From assembly GCF_001854245.1 (NCBI RefSeq), contig NZ_CP015381.1, forward strand, positions 3,197,001 to 3,261,000: a DNA stretch of 64,000 nucleotides, read 5' to 3'. Position 1 is the first letter of the stretch. Each line of letters opens with the position of its first letter. The translations under genes were made by a program, and so were the position numbers. Of this stretch, positions 1 to 8,576 are shown in pieces. The stretch comes from Desulfococcus multivorans. GTDB lineage: Bacteria; Desulfobacterota; Desulfobacteria; Desulfobacterales; Desulfococcaceae. The notes under the pieces were generated by a model. It was not told where the DNA came from. It searched no databases and worked only from the letters and a program-made list of their open reading frames with translations.

Positions 1-1
1 C

Positions 2-496
2 TTTGCTCCTGACGAGAGTGCCGCCGCCGGGGGCACCATCACGGACAAGTCCGGGGACGTGGGCGATCTCGCCGCGGGACGCCGCTACCTGGAGACCCTC
101 GTGGCCGAGGTGGGGGACGTGGACATCACCAAGTCCGAGATCCTCGTCTCCGTAGGCCGCGGGATCGAGGATCAGGACAACCTGGAGATCGTGAACGATC
201 TGGCCAGGGCCATGGGGGCCGACGTCTCCTGCTCCCGTCCCATCGTGGACGCCAAATGGCTGGAAAAATCCCGTCAGGTCGGCACCTCCGGCCAGACCGT
301 CAGCCCCAAGGTCTATCTGGCCTGCGGCATCAGCGGCTCGTTCCAGCACATGGGCGGCATCAAGGGCGCCCCTTTCATCGTCGCCATCAACAAGAATCCC
401 AAGGCTCCCATCTTTCAGGTGGCCGACGTGGGCATCGTGGCCGACATCCTCGAATTCCTTCCCGAGCTGACGGAAGCCGTCGAGCAAGCCAAATAG
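2..496 (+). CDS. etfA: Electron transfer flavoprotein alpha subunit, C-terminal part (5' end outside window)
   Basis: The reading frame is open from base 2 and the gene starts before the window, so only about the last 164 residues are present. The protein carries the FAD-binding half of EtfA: SVGRGI and a DNLE segment, then SGQTVSPKVYLACGISG, which is the FAD-contacting signature of the family, then QHMGGIKG, and the usual ending VADILEFLPELTEA. EtfAB passes electrons from acyl-CoA dehydrogenases to a membrane quinone reductase or, in anaerobes, to a bifurcating partner. The acyl-CoA dehydrogenase at 16771-17922 is a possible client, though it is far away. etfB is expected just upstream, outside the window. 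A strong terminator follows the stop. The family call is secure; the partner is inference. Confidence 0.95.
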   Translation, partial: FAPDESAAAGGTITDKSGDVGDLAAGRRYLETLVAEVGDVDITKSEILVSVGRGIEDQDNLEIVNDLARAMGADVSCSRPIVDAKWLEKSRQVGTSGQTVSPKVYLACGISGSFQHMGGIKGAPFIVAINKNPKAPIFQVADVGIVADILEFLPELTEAVEQAK

Positions 497-543
497 CGCC
501 CTCTTTTACCTAGATCGTTTTACTTAGATCGATCGATTACGGA

Positions 544-581
544 AGCGGCCTGCTTCTTCAAGAAGCAGGCCGCTTTTTTTT
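544..581 (+). terminator. Rho-independent terminator of etfA
   Basis: Perfect 15-bp inverted repeat (arms 544-558 and 560-574, AGCGGCCTGCTTCTT and its complement) running directly into eight T residues. It lies 47 nt after the etfA stop and separates etfA from the MscS gene. Confidence 0.92.
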
Positions 582-658
582 CAAGCGATCGCACAAAAGC
601 GACGCAACAGCATAGCATTATGCCATCAATCCAATTCCCAGTATAAAGGAGCCTCTCG

Positions 659-1927
659 ATGTCAAGAAAGTCTTTCGGCCTTATCGTTCTGATTCTGATG
701 ACTGCAGCGATGAGTATCACCGCCCCAGCGGCCTTATCCAAGGAGCCGGCATCGGTTCCGACCACCACCGTCAACATCAAAATTTCCGTCCCGGACCTGA
801 AGATCCTCCTGACACCCCTGACCCAATCGGAACTCGCCGTGGAAGTCGACGCCTGGCAAAGGCTCGTGAAGGATAAGGTCACGGAGATCAGCAGATTGCA
901 GATCCAGAGCAAAACCGTTGAAGGCGAGGAAAAGCAGAAGATCCTCGATCAACTGACCCGACTTCGGGAGGAGCGCACCGCTTTAATCGACCGATTTAAC
1001 GCCGTACTCCGGGAACTGAACGCCAAAGGCGGCGATGTCGCGACCTATGAAAAATATGTCAAGGCTGTTTCAGGCATCGACATCAGCAGTGATGACGCCC
1101 TCTCGAGCTGGTCGGCCGTTCGCGGATGGTTGATCTCCAAGGAAGGCGGCATCCGGTGGATATTCAACATCGTCAAATTCATCCTCATCCTCCTCGCTTT
1201 CATGATTATCGCCAACATCGTCGGCGCCATGGCCCGAAAATCCCTCACCAGAGCCAGTCTATCGGCACTGCTCAAGGACTTTATCGTCAACACAACCCAG
1301 AAGGTCGTTTTCATTCTCGGTTTGATCATCGCTCTCTCCATGCTCGAGGTCAATATCGGACCGCTTCTGGCCGGCCTCGGGGTTATCGGTTTCGTCGTTG
1401 GCTTCGCCCTTCAGAACACCCTTTCCAATTTCGCCGCAGGCTTCATGATTCTGCTTTACCGACCCTATGACATCGGCAACTTCGTGACGGCCGGCGGCGT
1501 CACCGGTACCGTCGATTCCATGAACCTGGTGTCGACCACGATCAAGACCCCGGACAACCAGAGTCTGATCGTCCCCAACGGCCAGATATGGGGGGATGTC
1601 ATCACCAACGTCACCGGGAACGCCACCCGGCGGGTGGATCTCGTTTTCGGGATCGGATACGACGATGATATCGCAAAGGCCCAGAAGGTTCTGGAGGATA
1701 TCGTCGACGGTCATAACCTGGTGCTCAAAAATCCCGCCTACGTCATCAAGGTTCATGAATTGGCGGATTCGTCGGTCAATTTCATCTGCCGTCCCTGGGT
1801 CAGAACCGGGGATTACTGGACGGTCTACTGGGATATCACTCGCGCCGTCAAGGAGCGCTTCGACGCCGAAGGCATCGGTATTCCATATCCCCAGCGGGAT
1901 GTTCATGTCTACCAAATGACGGAATAA
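659..1927 (+). CDS. MscS-family mechanosensitive ion channel
   Basis: 422 residues. A likely cleavable signal peptide (about 1-28) is followed by a charged, heptad-rich periplasmic stretch (about 55-115, probably coiled coil). Three membrane segments follow near 166-188, 211-232 and 235-262. The last is the glycine/alanine-rich pore helix (GLGVIGFVVGFALQNTLSNFAAG), typical of MscS TM3. The beta domain follows (RPYDIGNFV, VPNGQIW) and the C-terminal alpha/beta domain ends with GIPYPQRDVH, the usual family ending. It acts in the inner membrane as a tension-gated release valve in hypo-osmotic shock. Start chosen at ATG 659, which has AAAGGAG 8 nt upstream. It looks monocistronic, with a terminator before it and typA 135 bp after it. 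The extra periplasmic N-domain makes it longer than E. coli MscS (about 286 aa). Confidence 0.93.
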   Translation: MSRKSFGLIVLILMTAAMSITAPAALSKEPASVPTTTVNIKISVPDLKILLTPLTQSELAVEVDAWQRLVKDKVTEISRLQIQSKTVEGEEKQKILDQLTRLREERTALIDRFNAVLRELNAKGGDVATYEKYVKAVSGIDISSDDALSSWSAVRGWLISKEGGIRWIFNIVKFILILLAFMIIANIVGAMARKSLTRASLSALLKDFIVNTTQKVVFILGLIIALSMLEVNIGPLLAGLGVIGFVVGFALQNTLSNFAAGFMILLYRPYDIGNFVTAGGVTGTVDSMNLVSTTIKTPDNQSLIVPNGQIWGDVITNVTGNATRRVDLVFGIGYDDDIAKAQKVLEDIVDGHNLVLKNPAYVIKVHELADSSVNFICRPWVRTGDYWTVYWDITRAVKERFDAEGIGIPYPQRDVHVYQMTE

Positions 1928-2062
1928 CCCATTATAATGGATCATGACCTGAGAATGTGAGTGTTCGACGTCGTATCGGGCTTGTCATCGACTCCATGAT
2001 GATTATGGTTATTAATTGCGTCTTGTCGGCGCGATCCTATATCACCACGGAGAATAACCATT

Positions 2063-3892
2063 ATGTCAAAGATGCTGAGAAACGATCGGCTGAGAAACAT
2101 CGCCATCATTGCTCATGTCGACCACGGGAAAACCACTCTGGTGGACGCCATGTTTCACCAGAGCGGCCTGTTCCGGGCCAACCAAGCCGTTGATGAACGT
2201 CTCATGGATACCATGGATCTGGAGCGGGAACGCGGCATTACCATTGCGGCTAAAAACTGTTCAGTGGTGTGGAAAAACACCCGCATCAACATCATCGACA
2301 CGCCGGGTCATGCCGATTTCGGCGGAGAGGTGGAACGTGCGCTCTCCATGGCCGACGGGGCAATTCTCCTGGTCGACGCCTCCGAAGGTCCCCTGCCCCA
2401 AACCCGCTTCGTCCTCAAAAAGGCCCTTGAGGCCAACCTTAAAATTGTCGTGGTCATCAATAAGATCGATCGTCAGGATGCCCGCCCCGACGAGGTCCTG
2501 GATGAGATCTATGACCTGCTGATCGATCTGGACGCCACCGACGAGCAGCTTGAATTCCCCCTGCTTTACGCCGTTGGTCGGGACGGGGTCGCCATGACCT
2601 CGCCGGACGCCCGCGCCGACAACCTCCACGCCCTCCTCGACACCATCATCGAGGAGATTCCCGGGCCGACCCACGACCCCATGGCGCCGTTCCAGATGCT
2701 CGTTTCGGATCTCGGGTACTCCGATTATATGGGCCGACTGGCAGTAGGAAAGATCTTCAACGGCACCGCCCATTCCCGGGACAACCTCGTCTGCATCGCT
2801 GAAAACGGCCGAAGCATGCCGCTCAAGGTCTCCAAGCTCCAGGTCTACGAAGGGATGAAACTGGTGGACGTAGACGACGTGCAACCCGGGGACATCGCCG
2901 TTCTGGCCGGCATCGAAGACGTCAAGATCGGCGACACCATCTGCAACCGCGAAAACCCGAAGGCATTGCCGCGGATCCGGGTGGACGAACCGACGGTCTC
3001 CATGAAGTTCACCATCAACAATTCCCCTTTTGGCGGGAAGGAAGGCAAGTATGTCCAGTCCAGCCGTATCCGCGAGCGTCTGCAGAAGGAGACCCTTCGC
3101 AACGTCGCGATTCAGGTGGAGGAGGTGGGCGACCGGGACAGCATTCTGGTCAAGGGACGTGGGGAGTTTCAGTTGGCTATTCTCATCGAAACGATGCGCC
3201 GGGAGGGATACGAATTTTGTGTGGGTCGTCCGGAGGCTATCTTTCATCATGAAAACGGCATCAAGATGGAACCTCTGGAACGGTTGATGGTGGACTGCGA
3301 AGAGCGATTCCTGGGGGTGGTCACCGAAAAACTATCCCTGCGCAAAGGAAAGATGACGAACATGGTCAACAACGGCAAGGGCCGCGTCAGAATGGAGTTT
3401 TCCGTGCCGACCCGGACCCTCATCGGGTATCGGGACGAATTTCTCACCGACACCCGGGGAACCGGCATCATGAACTCGCTGTTCGACGGATACGGCGAAT
3501 TCCGGGGGGAATGTCCCAGCCGGTTCACGGGGTCCATCGTCGCCGATCGAACCGGAACCGCCGTTGCCTATGCCCTTTTCAACCTGGAACCCCGGGGCCG
3601 CCTTTTCATCGAACCCGGCCAACCGGTCTACGAGGGCATGATCGTCGGAGAGCACAACCGAGCACAGGACATCAACGTCAATCCCTGCAAAGAAAAAAAA
3701 CTGACCAACATGCGGGCATCGGGAAAAGACGACAATGTCATTCTCTCGCCCATCAAGCCGATGACGCTGGAACAGGCGATCAATTTTATCCGGGAAGACG
3801 AGTTGGTCGAGGTGACGCCGCTGTCCCTGCGCATGCGGAAGGCAGTGCTCTCGGCCCAGAAGCGCCACAACATGCGCGGCGCACGGGAATAA
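2063..3892 (+). CDS. typA: Ribosome-associated GTPase TypA/BipA
   Basis: 609 residues, full family length. The translational-GTPase G domain is at the N-terminus: P-loop [11 protein letters not shown] near 16-26, switch [16 protein letters not shown] near 73-86, and [13 protein letters not shown] as the guanine-specificity motif. The EF-G-like domains II, III and V and the TypA-specific C-terminal domain follow. TypA binds the 70S ribosome and helps 50S assembly and translation under cold or other stress. ATG 2063 has GGAG upstream. It is transcribed alone: a long leader precedes it, and a hairpin shared with the convergent thioesterase gene follows the stop. The identification is very firm; its regulation cannot be read from the sequence. 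Confidence 0.97.
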   Translation: MSKMLRNDRLRNIAIIAHVDHGKTTLVDAMFHQSGLFRANQAVDERLMDTMDLERERGITIAAKNCSVVWKNTRINIIDTPGHADFGGEVERALSMADGAILLVDASEGPLPQTRFVLKKALEANLKIVVVINKIDRQDARPDEVLDEIYDLLIDLDATDEQLEFPLLYAVGRDGVAMTSPDARADNLHALLDTIIEEIPGPTHDPMAPFQMLVSDLGYSDYMGRLAVGKIFNGTAHSRDNLVCIAENGRSMPLKVSKLQVYEGMKLVDVDDVQPGDIAVLAGIEDVKIGDTICNRENPKALPRIRVDEPTVSMKFTINNSPFGGKEGKYVQSSRIRERLQKETLRNVAIQVEEVGDRDSILVKGRGEFQLAILIETMRREGYEFCVGRPEAIFHHENGIKMEPLERLMVDCEERFLGVVTEKLSLRKGKMTNMVNNGKGRVRMEFSVPTRTLIGYRDEFLTDTRGTGIMNSLFDGYGEFRGECPSRFTGSIVADRTGTAVAYALFNLEPRGRLFIEPGQPVYEGMIVGEHNRAQDINVNPCKEKKLTNMRASGKDDNVILSPIKPMTLEQAINFIREDELVEVTPLSLRMRKAVLSAQKRHNMRGARE

Positions 3893-3931
3893 GATGAACC
3901 GATCTCCTTCCCGAACCCCACTGGCCGGGAG

Positions 3932-3975
3932 GTAAGACGAGCCGCATCGAATCTTCAATGCGAAGGCGGTCTTAC
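3932..3975. terminator. Hairpin between convergent typA and thioesterase genes
   Basis: Inverted repeat with outer arms GTAAGAC (3932-3938) and GTCTTAC (3969-3975) and inner pairs GCC/GGC and GCAT/ATGC with small bulges. It sits between the typA stop and the facing thioesterase stop, so it could end both transcripts. There is no clear T-run, so the assignment is moderate. Confidence 0.5.
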
Positions 3976-3976
3976 A

Positions 3977-4360
3977 TTATGCCAGGACATGCCGATCCAG
4001 AACAAAGCAAACCATTTCTCCCTCGAAGACTCGGACACTCCCTGACGAAGCAGTGACGCGAACGACACGCTTTTTCCCGCTTTCCTCGATCACCGAAGCT
4101 TCGGCGGTGACTGTCTCTCCCGCCCGAACCGGTTTGAGAAATCTGACGTCGGCGCTGCCGAGAACGACGTTGGGGTGGTTGACGGCGATCATGGCCGCAT
4201 AATCCGCCAATCCAAAAACAAAACCGCCATGAACAAGCCCTGAGTCATCTGCAACCATCGCTTCGGTGGTCGACAACGCTACGCGGCTGTTGCCTTTTTC
4301 AACCGTCAAGGGTCGGCCGCACAGGGTTTGATTGATCTTCCGGTGTGTGATGATGTCCAT
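3977..4360 (-). CDS. Hotdog-fold thioesterase-superfamily protein
   Basis: 127 residues, the usual length of a single hotdog domain. The stretch DSGLVHGGFVFGLADYAAM matches the central hotdog helix region, where an HGG motif precedes the long helix. VRFLKPVRAGETVTAEASV is the typical strand-turn pattern of PaaI/YbgC-like acyl-CoA thioesterases. It would hydrolyse or bind an acyl-CoA thioester in the cytoplasm; the substrate cannot be named from sequence. Start ATG 4360 has AGGAACGGG just upstream. The gene stands alone, convergent with typA. A binding-only member of the superfamily remains possible because the nucleophile or general base is not certain from the sequence alone. Confidence 0.8.
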   Translation of the reverse strand: MDIITHRKINQTLCGRPLTVEKGNSRVALSTTEAMVADDSGLVHGGFVFGLADYAAMIAVNHPNVVLGSADVRFLKPVRAGETVTAEASVIEESGKKRVVRVTASSGSVRVFEGEMVCFVLDRHVLA

Positions 4361-4659
4361 ATCCCGTTCCTGTATTGAGGTAGGCAGTTATCGGTATTTC
4401 CACGGTACGCGCCATGGAGAGATATCCGATGTATCATGGACCGTTACCATGCCGTCCCTTAAATCGTCAAGGATCGTGAAATCCATGAACGAGACTTGCA
4501 ACTTTTCATTGATGTCGTTATGTTAGATCTTCAGCTTCCGGAAAGTGAAGATTTTTCTTTTCATCATCAGGTCGTAATGCCATAAACAAGCCTGTACCGG
4601 CTGTTTTTTTCATGCCGCGGAAGCACTGATACCTGACAAGACGGAAGGAAGTCGATCAT
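4361..4659. other. Divergent intergenic region with a T-run hairpin
   Basis: About 300 bp between the divergent thioesterase gene and the small gene at 4660. It must hold both promoters, but I could not single out convincing -35/-10 pairs. The only clear structure is the hairpin at 4586-4610. Confidence 0.5.
4586..4610 (+). terminator. Terminator-like hairpin in the leader of the 4660 gene
   Basis: Arms ACA(A)GCC and GGCTGT around a six-base loop, followed by a run of seven T. It lies 50 bp upstream of the start codon at 4660 and after no gene on this strand. It could therefore end a short leader RNA (attenuation) or an unseen transcript. Function is inferred. Confidence 0.45.
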
Positions 4660-5049
4660 ATGACGACAGAGTGGGTGCCTTTTGGGAATGGCGAATACAT
4701 TGTGCTGGACGCTTTTCTGATGACCCCGGACCAACAGGCCGCCGCCATCGAGAAGGCTTACATCGAGGTCTCCACCGGCCCGAGGGGCCGTCGGCAGATC
4801 ATGGGCAAAGGCATGATTCGCCCCTTCATGATTGTGGAGTTGCACGAGAATAACGATATCATCGATCTGGTGATTGATCTGGGCGGGTCATTCAAATATC
4901 GTCTCAAAAAGCCGGTTCTGAAATCAGGGAAGGTATTTTCACCGGCTGTGAACGCTCTCCTTCAGTTCTTCCCATCACAGCCGTGGGAGCAAATCTCCGA
5001 AAGCGAGTTTCACGAAATACGCAAAGGCCTCAAATTTCTCACGGACTAA
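4660..5049 (+). CDS. Conserved-looking protein of unknown function (129 aa)
   Basis: I do not recognise this family. The protein is soluble, with no signal peptide or membrane segment and no cysteines, and alternates beta-like and charged stretches (IRPFMIVELHENNDIIDLVIDLG, FKYRLKKPVLKSGKVFSPAVNALLQFF). The ending EFHEIRKGLKFLTD is helical. Start ATG 4660 has GGAAGGAAG upstream with good spacing, and third-position GC use matches neighbours, so it is probably a real gene. It is preceded by a terminator-like hairpin and followed 8 bp later by the convergent arfB stop. Nothing in the neighbourhood suggests a role. Confidence 0.65.
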   Translation: MTTEWVPFGNGEYIVLDAFLMTPDQQAAAIEKAYIEVSTGPRGRRQIMGKGMIRPFMIVELHENNDIIDLVIDLGGSFKYRLKKPVLKSGKVFSPAVNALLQFFPSQPWEQISESEFHEIRKGLKFLTD

Positions 5050-5057
5050 GCTGAAGC

Positions 5058-5510
5058 CTAAAACAGAACGGGACCAGCTTCCGCCGGCCCCGTTCGTTGA
5101 GCGACACTCCCTCTCAGCCGTTTGACACGGCTTCGGTGCCTTTTGTTATCGAGGCGACGCTGTCTCGCGCCCCGAGGCACACGGGTGGCTTTTCTGGAGA
5201 CAGGTTCCTTGAGCGCCTCTCCGATCATCTCCTCCAGCCGGAAAAACGCCTCTTGGCGGTTGCCGAACTGGCTGCGGTGCTTCTGGACCGTCAGCACGAT
5301 CTCCCCAGCCTTGTTCATGCGATTTCCGGCAATTCGAATCAGACGGCTGCGGACATCCTCGGGCAGAGAAGCGCAGTCCTGAACGTTGAAACGCAGCTGA
5401 ACTCCGGAATTGACCTTGTTGACGTTCTGACCGCCGGGCCCTGAACAGCGCATGAAGGATTCGTGAATCTCTTCGGGGCCGATGGCGATGCCATGCAGTT
5501 CAAGCATCAT
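5058..5510 (-). CDS. arfB: Peptidyl-tRNA hydrolase ArfB-like (class I release-factor domain)
   Basis: 150 residues carrying one catalytic release-factor domain without codon-recognition domains. The GGQ motif is present in the diagnostic context CSGPGGQNVNKVNSGVQLRF (about 22-41), and the C-terminal tail is rich in Arg/Lys (RGARQRRLDNKRHRSRVKRLR). ArfB (YaeJ) inserts this basic tail in the empty mRNA channel of stalled ribosomes and hydrolyses the peptidyl-tRNA. Length and tail fit ArfB better than PrfH or full RF1/RF2. ATG 5510 is preceded by AAAGGG; the adjacent second ATG is also possible. The gene is alone on the minus strand, with a hairpin between it and the trpA stop upstream. Confidence 0.9.
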   Translation of the reverse strand: MMLELHGIAIGPEEIHESFMRCSGPGGQNVNKVNSGVQLRFNVQDCASLPEDVRSRLIRIAGNRMNKAGEIVLTVQKHRSQFGNRQEAFFRLEEMIGEALKEPVSRKATRVPRGARQRRLDNKRHRSRVKRLRGSVAQRTGPAEAGPVLF

Positions 5511-5531
5511 AATACATCCCTTTCTATTTTA

Positions 5532-5552
5532 ACCGGCCTTTTATCGGCCGGT
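5532..5552. terminator. Hairpin between trpA and arfB
   Basis: Perfect ACCGGCC (5532-5538) / GGCCGGT (5546-5552) stem with a seven-base A/T-rich loop, 78 bp after the trpA stop on the minus strand. The following sequence is A/T-rich rather than a pure T-run. Confidence 0.5.
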
Positions 5553-5629
5553 CCGTCTTCCAGATGACGATAAAGTAGCGCATCTGCCCGTGAAGTCAAG
5601 CCGATATGCCCCCAATATGCCGGCATGAA

Positions 5630-6391
5630 TCATCTCAAGGTCCGAATGAAGGCGGCCACAGCGCCTGTTCCTTCCCGATCCATCAACCGTATGGTCTCGG
5701 AGCCCACCACGGCGATGTCGGCTTTGCCCCTGAGAAAGTCGATATCCGCCCGGCTTTTTACGCCGAAGCCCACAGCCAGCGGCAGTTGGGTGGCCTGACG
5801 ACACCGGGCAAGATAGTATTCCAGATCTGTCGAAAAATCGGTTTCCGCGCCGGTCACTCCCTTCCGGGCCACGCAGTATATGAATCCCCGGGAGACGTCT
5901 GCAATGCGCTTCATCCGTTCCAGAGGGGTCGTCGGGGCATAGATATGGATGGGATCCAGGTTGCGGCCTGCCATGGCCGCTATATAATCGCCCCCCTCCT
6001 CCGGCGGCAGATCGGGCACGATGGCCCCCTGAATCCGGCTATCCGCCATCATGTCCACAAACCGGGCAACCCCATAGCGATACAGGATATTGTAGTAGCT
6101 CATGAACAGAAACGGAATGTCGAATCGCGCGGCGGCATCCCGCGCGAAATCGATACATTTCGCCACGGTGGCCCCTCGCTCCAGAGCACGCTGATTTGCC
6201 GCCAGAATTACCGGTCCGTCGGCGATGGGTTCTGAAAAGGGAATCTGAAGTTCCATGAGATCGACACCCGCATCGACCATGGCCGCCACGATCTCAAGAG
6301 AAGCTTCAAAGGAGGGATACCCCATGACGATATGGGTCATCAGCAGAATATCCCGCTGTTTCAGCTGATCATGAATATAGCCTTCAAGCAT
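5630..6391 (-). CDS. trpA: Tryptophan synthase alpha chain
   Basis: 253 residues. TrpA cleaves indole-3-glycerol phosphate to indole and glyceraldehyde-3-phosphate inside the alpha2beta2 enzyme. The two catalytic acids are visible: Glu in LMELQIPFSEP and Asp in IADGPVI. The phosphate-binding end of the TIM barrel is also visible (AVGFGVKSRADI, VVGSETIRLM). The start was placed at ATG 6391 because the upstream trpB stop (6384-6386) overlaps it by 8 nt in an ATGCTTGA arrangement, which is typical of translational coupling. It is the last gene of gntR-trpB-trpA. No other trp gene is in the window, so this pair is separated from any complete trp operon nearby. Confidence 0.96.
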   Translation of the reverse strand: MLEGYIHDQLKQRDILLMTHIVMGYPSFEASLEIVAAMVDAGVDLMELQIPFSEPIADGPVILAANQRALERGATVAKCIDFARDAAARFDIPFLFMSYYNILYRYGVARFVDMMADSRIQGAIVPDLPPEEGGDYIAAMAGRNLDPIHIYAPTTPLERMKRIADVSRGFIYCVARKGVTGAETDFSTDLEYYLARCRQATQLPLAVGFGVKSRADIDFLRGKADIAVVGSETIRLMDREGTGAVAAFIRTLR

Positions 6392-7610
6392 GGTATTGTT
6401 CCGCCTTTCTGATGATAAACGCCTTCCATCCGGGATCGTCGAAAGCGTCTGCCACCGTAAAGATATCCTTGTCGCCCCGACCGGATTGGTTAATGATAAT
6501 GCTGTCATCCCGGGAAAGCGCCGGGGCTTCCTTGAAGGCCTGTACAAAGGCATGGGCGGACTCCAGGGCCGGAATGAGCCCCTCCTTCCTGACGGTGAGG
6601 GCAAGGGCGTCGACGACCTCCCGGTCCGTCGCAGCCGCAAACCGGGCCCGACCGGTTTCCTTCAGATCGGAAAGGATGGGAGAGACGCCCACATAGTCTA
6701 AGCCGGCCGCGATGCTGTGGGTCTCCTTCATCTGACCGTCCGCGTTCTGCAGGAAATAGGTGCGGTAACCCTGAGCCACCCCGATGCCGGCGTCCGGTGA
6801 ACAGAGACGGGCGGCATGCCGTCCCGATTGGAGGCCTTCGCCCCCGGCTTCCACGCCCACGAGTTCCACCGGATCGTCCATGAAACCGCTGAAGATTCCC
6901 AAAGCATTGGATCCGCCGCCGACGCAGGCATAGACCCGCCTGGGCAACCGCCCTTCGGCCTCCAGAATCTGCTCGCGGGCCTCCCGTCCGATGATGGACT
7001 GAAAATAGGCCACCATCTCCGGAAACGGATGGGGGCCGCAGGCCGTTCCCAGCACATAATGGGTCGTGTCCATGTTCGAGACCCAATCCCGAAAGGCTTC
7101 ATTGATGGCGTCCTTGAGGATGCGCGTACCGTTGGTAACGGGCTGAACCCTGGCGCCCAACCGCTCCATCCAGAAGACGTTGGGGCGCTGCCGCTCCACG
7201 TCGACCTCCCCCATGTAAATGGTGCACTCGAAGCCGAATCTAGCGGCCATGGTGGCCGTGGCCACACCGTGCTGTCCGGCCCCGGTCTCCGCGATGACCC
7301 GCTGCTTCCCCATGCGGCGGACGAGCAGCCCCTGGCCCATGACGTTGTTGGCCTTGTGCGCCCCGGTATGATTGAGATCCTCCCGCTTGATATAAATCCT
7401 GGCGCCCCCGAAATGGCGAGTGAGGTTTTCGCAGTAGGTCAGCGGCGTGGGGCGGCAGGAATAGCTGCTCATCAGCGAGGCGTAGGACTGCCAGAAGGCC
7501 GGATCGTTCTTCGCTTCCCGGAAAGTCCGTTCGAGCTCGTCAAAGGTGGCCGTCAGGATCTCGGGCAGATAGGCGCCGCCGAACTGATGATAATATCCGC
7601 GGTTATTCAT
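6384..7610 (-). CDS. trpB: Tryptophan synthase beta chain
   Basis: 408 residues, TrpB1-type length. The PLP lysine is in REDLNHTGAHKANN, the substrate loop is AETGAGQHG, and the phosphate-binding glycine loop is CVGGGSNALGIF. TrpB joins indole (channelled from TrpA) with serine to give tryptophan. It overlaps trpA by 8 nt and its own start codon overlaps the upstream regulator gene by 8 nt, so the three genes are translationally coupled. Being linked only to trpA and a GntR/HutC-type repressor suggests a separately controlled tryptophan synthase, perhaps for indole salvage; that use is inference. Confidence 0.96.
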   Translation of the reverse strand: MNNRGYYHQFGGAYLPEILTATFDELERTFREAKNDPAFWQSYASLMSSYSCRPTPLTYCENLTRHFGGARIYIKREDLNHTGAHKANNVMGQGLLVRRMGKQRVIAETGAGQHGVATATMAARFGFECTIYMGEVDVERQRPNVFWMERLGARVQPVTNGTRILKDAINEAFRDWVSNMDTTHYVLGTACGPHPFPEMVAYFQSIIGREAREQILEAEGRLPRRVYACVGGGSNALGIFSGFMDDPVELVGVEAGGEGLQSGRHAARLCSPDAGIGVAQGYRTYFLQNADGQMKETHSIAAGLDYVGVSPILSDLKETGRARFAAATDREVVDALALTVRKEGLIPALESAHAFVQAFKEAPALSRDDSIIINQSGRGDKDIFTVADAFDDPGWKAFIIRKAEQYHA

Positions 7611-8334
7611 GGGACAGTCCTCCTAGGGTCTGAGAAAAAACATATCGGTCGGTTCGGCAGAACAGCTCCGAATAGACGGCGTTGTCCGCCTGCGGAAAAT
7701 TGAGAAATCGGTTAACGACGAGCAACGGCGTAACCTTCCCAACGCCCAGCAGGACAGTCCTGTCATCCTCCAGATAACCGATCCTGAAATGCTGTCGGGC
7801 GCTCTCGGGCCGCATGTAGTAGTATTCATCGGCGATCTCCGACAGGGAGCCGTTTACGAGATCGAAACGGTCCACTCCTGCGAAGAGCGTCGGATGAAGG
7901 TAGAGATCTTCAAGAAGCACCGGGATCTTTTCGACCTCCACGAGCCGCTGAAAGACATAGGCCGACTTGCCGCCAAACGGATTTTCCGGATTTTCGGAAA
8001 CTGTTTTGAGCTGGATCGTCTCGATGATGCGGGTCGTCGTGGAAAGACCCTCTTTACGAAAGGAAGCGGTAGTCCCGTCAAGAGAAAAGAGATCGATCGC
8101 CGCCTTCCGCGCTTGAACAAAAGTGCCGGCCCCCCGCTTTCTGGAAAGAAGACCTTTCCTGACCAGCACTTCGACGGCCTGTCGGACGGTGGGACGCCCG
8201 ATTCCATAAATTTCAGCCAGCATCAGCTCCGATGGGATACGAGACCCCGGCGGATATTCACCCGCCCTGATTTTGGCCAGAAGAATCTCTGCGAGTTGGT
8301 GGTAAAGGGGCTTGGGGGCGTTTGGGTTCAGCAC
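7603..8334 (-). CDS. GntR-family (HutC-type, UTRA domain) transcriptional regulator
   Basis: 243 residues. The N-terminal winged helix (about 1-75) has the GntR signature: PLYHQLAEILLAKIRAGEY, then PGSRIPSELMLAEIYGIGRP, then TVRQAVEVLVRKGLLSRKRG. The rest (about 90-235) is a UTRA ligand domain in the chorismate-lyase fold, with a typical ending DRYVFSQTLGG. HutC-type proteins bind short palindromes and are released by a small metabolite. Its 3' end overlaps trpB by 8 nt, so it most likely controls its own operon. A palindrome at 8388-8408, just upstream of the gene, is the candidate operator. The ligand (tryptophan, indole or another aromatic metabolite) is unknown. Confidence 0.92.
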   Translation of the reverse strand: MLNPNAPKPLYHQLAEILLAKIRAGEYPPGSRIPSELMLAEIYGIGRPTVRQAVEVLVRKGLLSRKRGAGTFVQARKAAIDLFSLDGTTASFRKEGLSTTTRIIETIQLKTVSENPENPFGGKSAYVFQRLVEVEKIPVLLEDLYLHPTLFAGVDRFDLVNGSLSEIADEYYYMRPESARQHFRIGYLEDDRTVLLGVGKVTPLLVVNRFLNFPQADNAVYSELFCRTDRYVFSQTLGGLSHE

Positions 8335-8387
8335 GATTCGCTCATTTTTTCAGCTGCCACTTAAGGTTTTTCAGAGAAAATTTTAAC

Positions 8388-8408
8388 TACCGATCCCATA
8401 TATTGGTA
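8388..8408. promoter_or_regulatory. Candidate GntR operator upstream of gntR-trpBA
   Basis: A 21-bp imperfect palindrome: TACCGAT ... ATTGGTA, with six of the seven outer base pairs complementary and a seven-base A/T-rich centre. It lies 54 bp upstream of the gntR start. A TTGACA-like -35 sequence on the minus strand (8413-8418) touches its upstream edge, though I see no good -10 at the standard distance. Assignment to this regulator is inference from position. Confidence 0.5.
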
Positions 8409-8576
8409 AAGTTGTCAAGACAATTTTAGAAAATTGAGATGCTTGAGGTCGACCCGTCGTCCGCCCCTCGAGGCATCCACTATCCCGGTGCCCTGAGCGA
8501 CACCGGCGGACCGTACCCTGGGCGGGATGCGATTTCTCACTTCATCTCCGTGCTGAATGCTGATATACTTTGCAAT

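Noticed and set aside
8439-8576. N-terminal extension of the J-domain protein from ATG 8439
   Set aside because: Lies in the regulatory region of gntR-trpBA and lacks motifs; ATG 8577 is followed by the cysteine motif.
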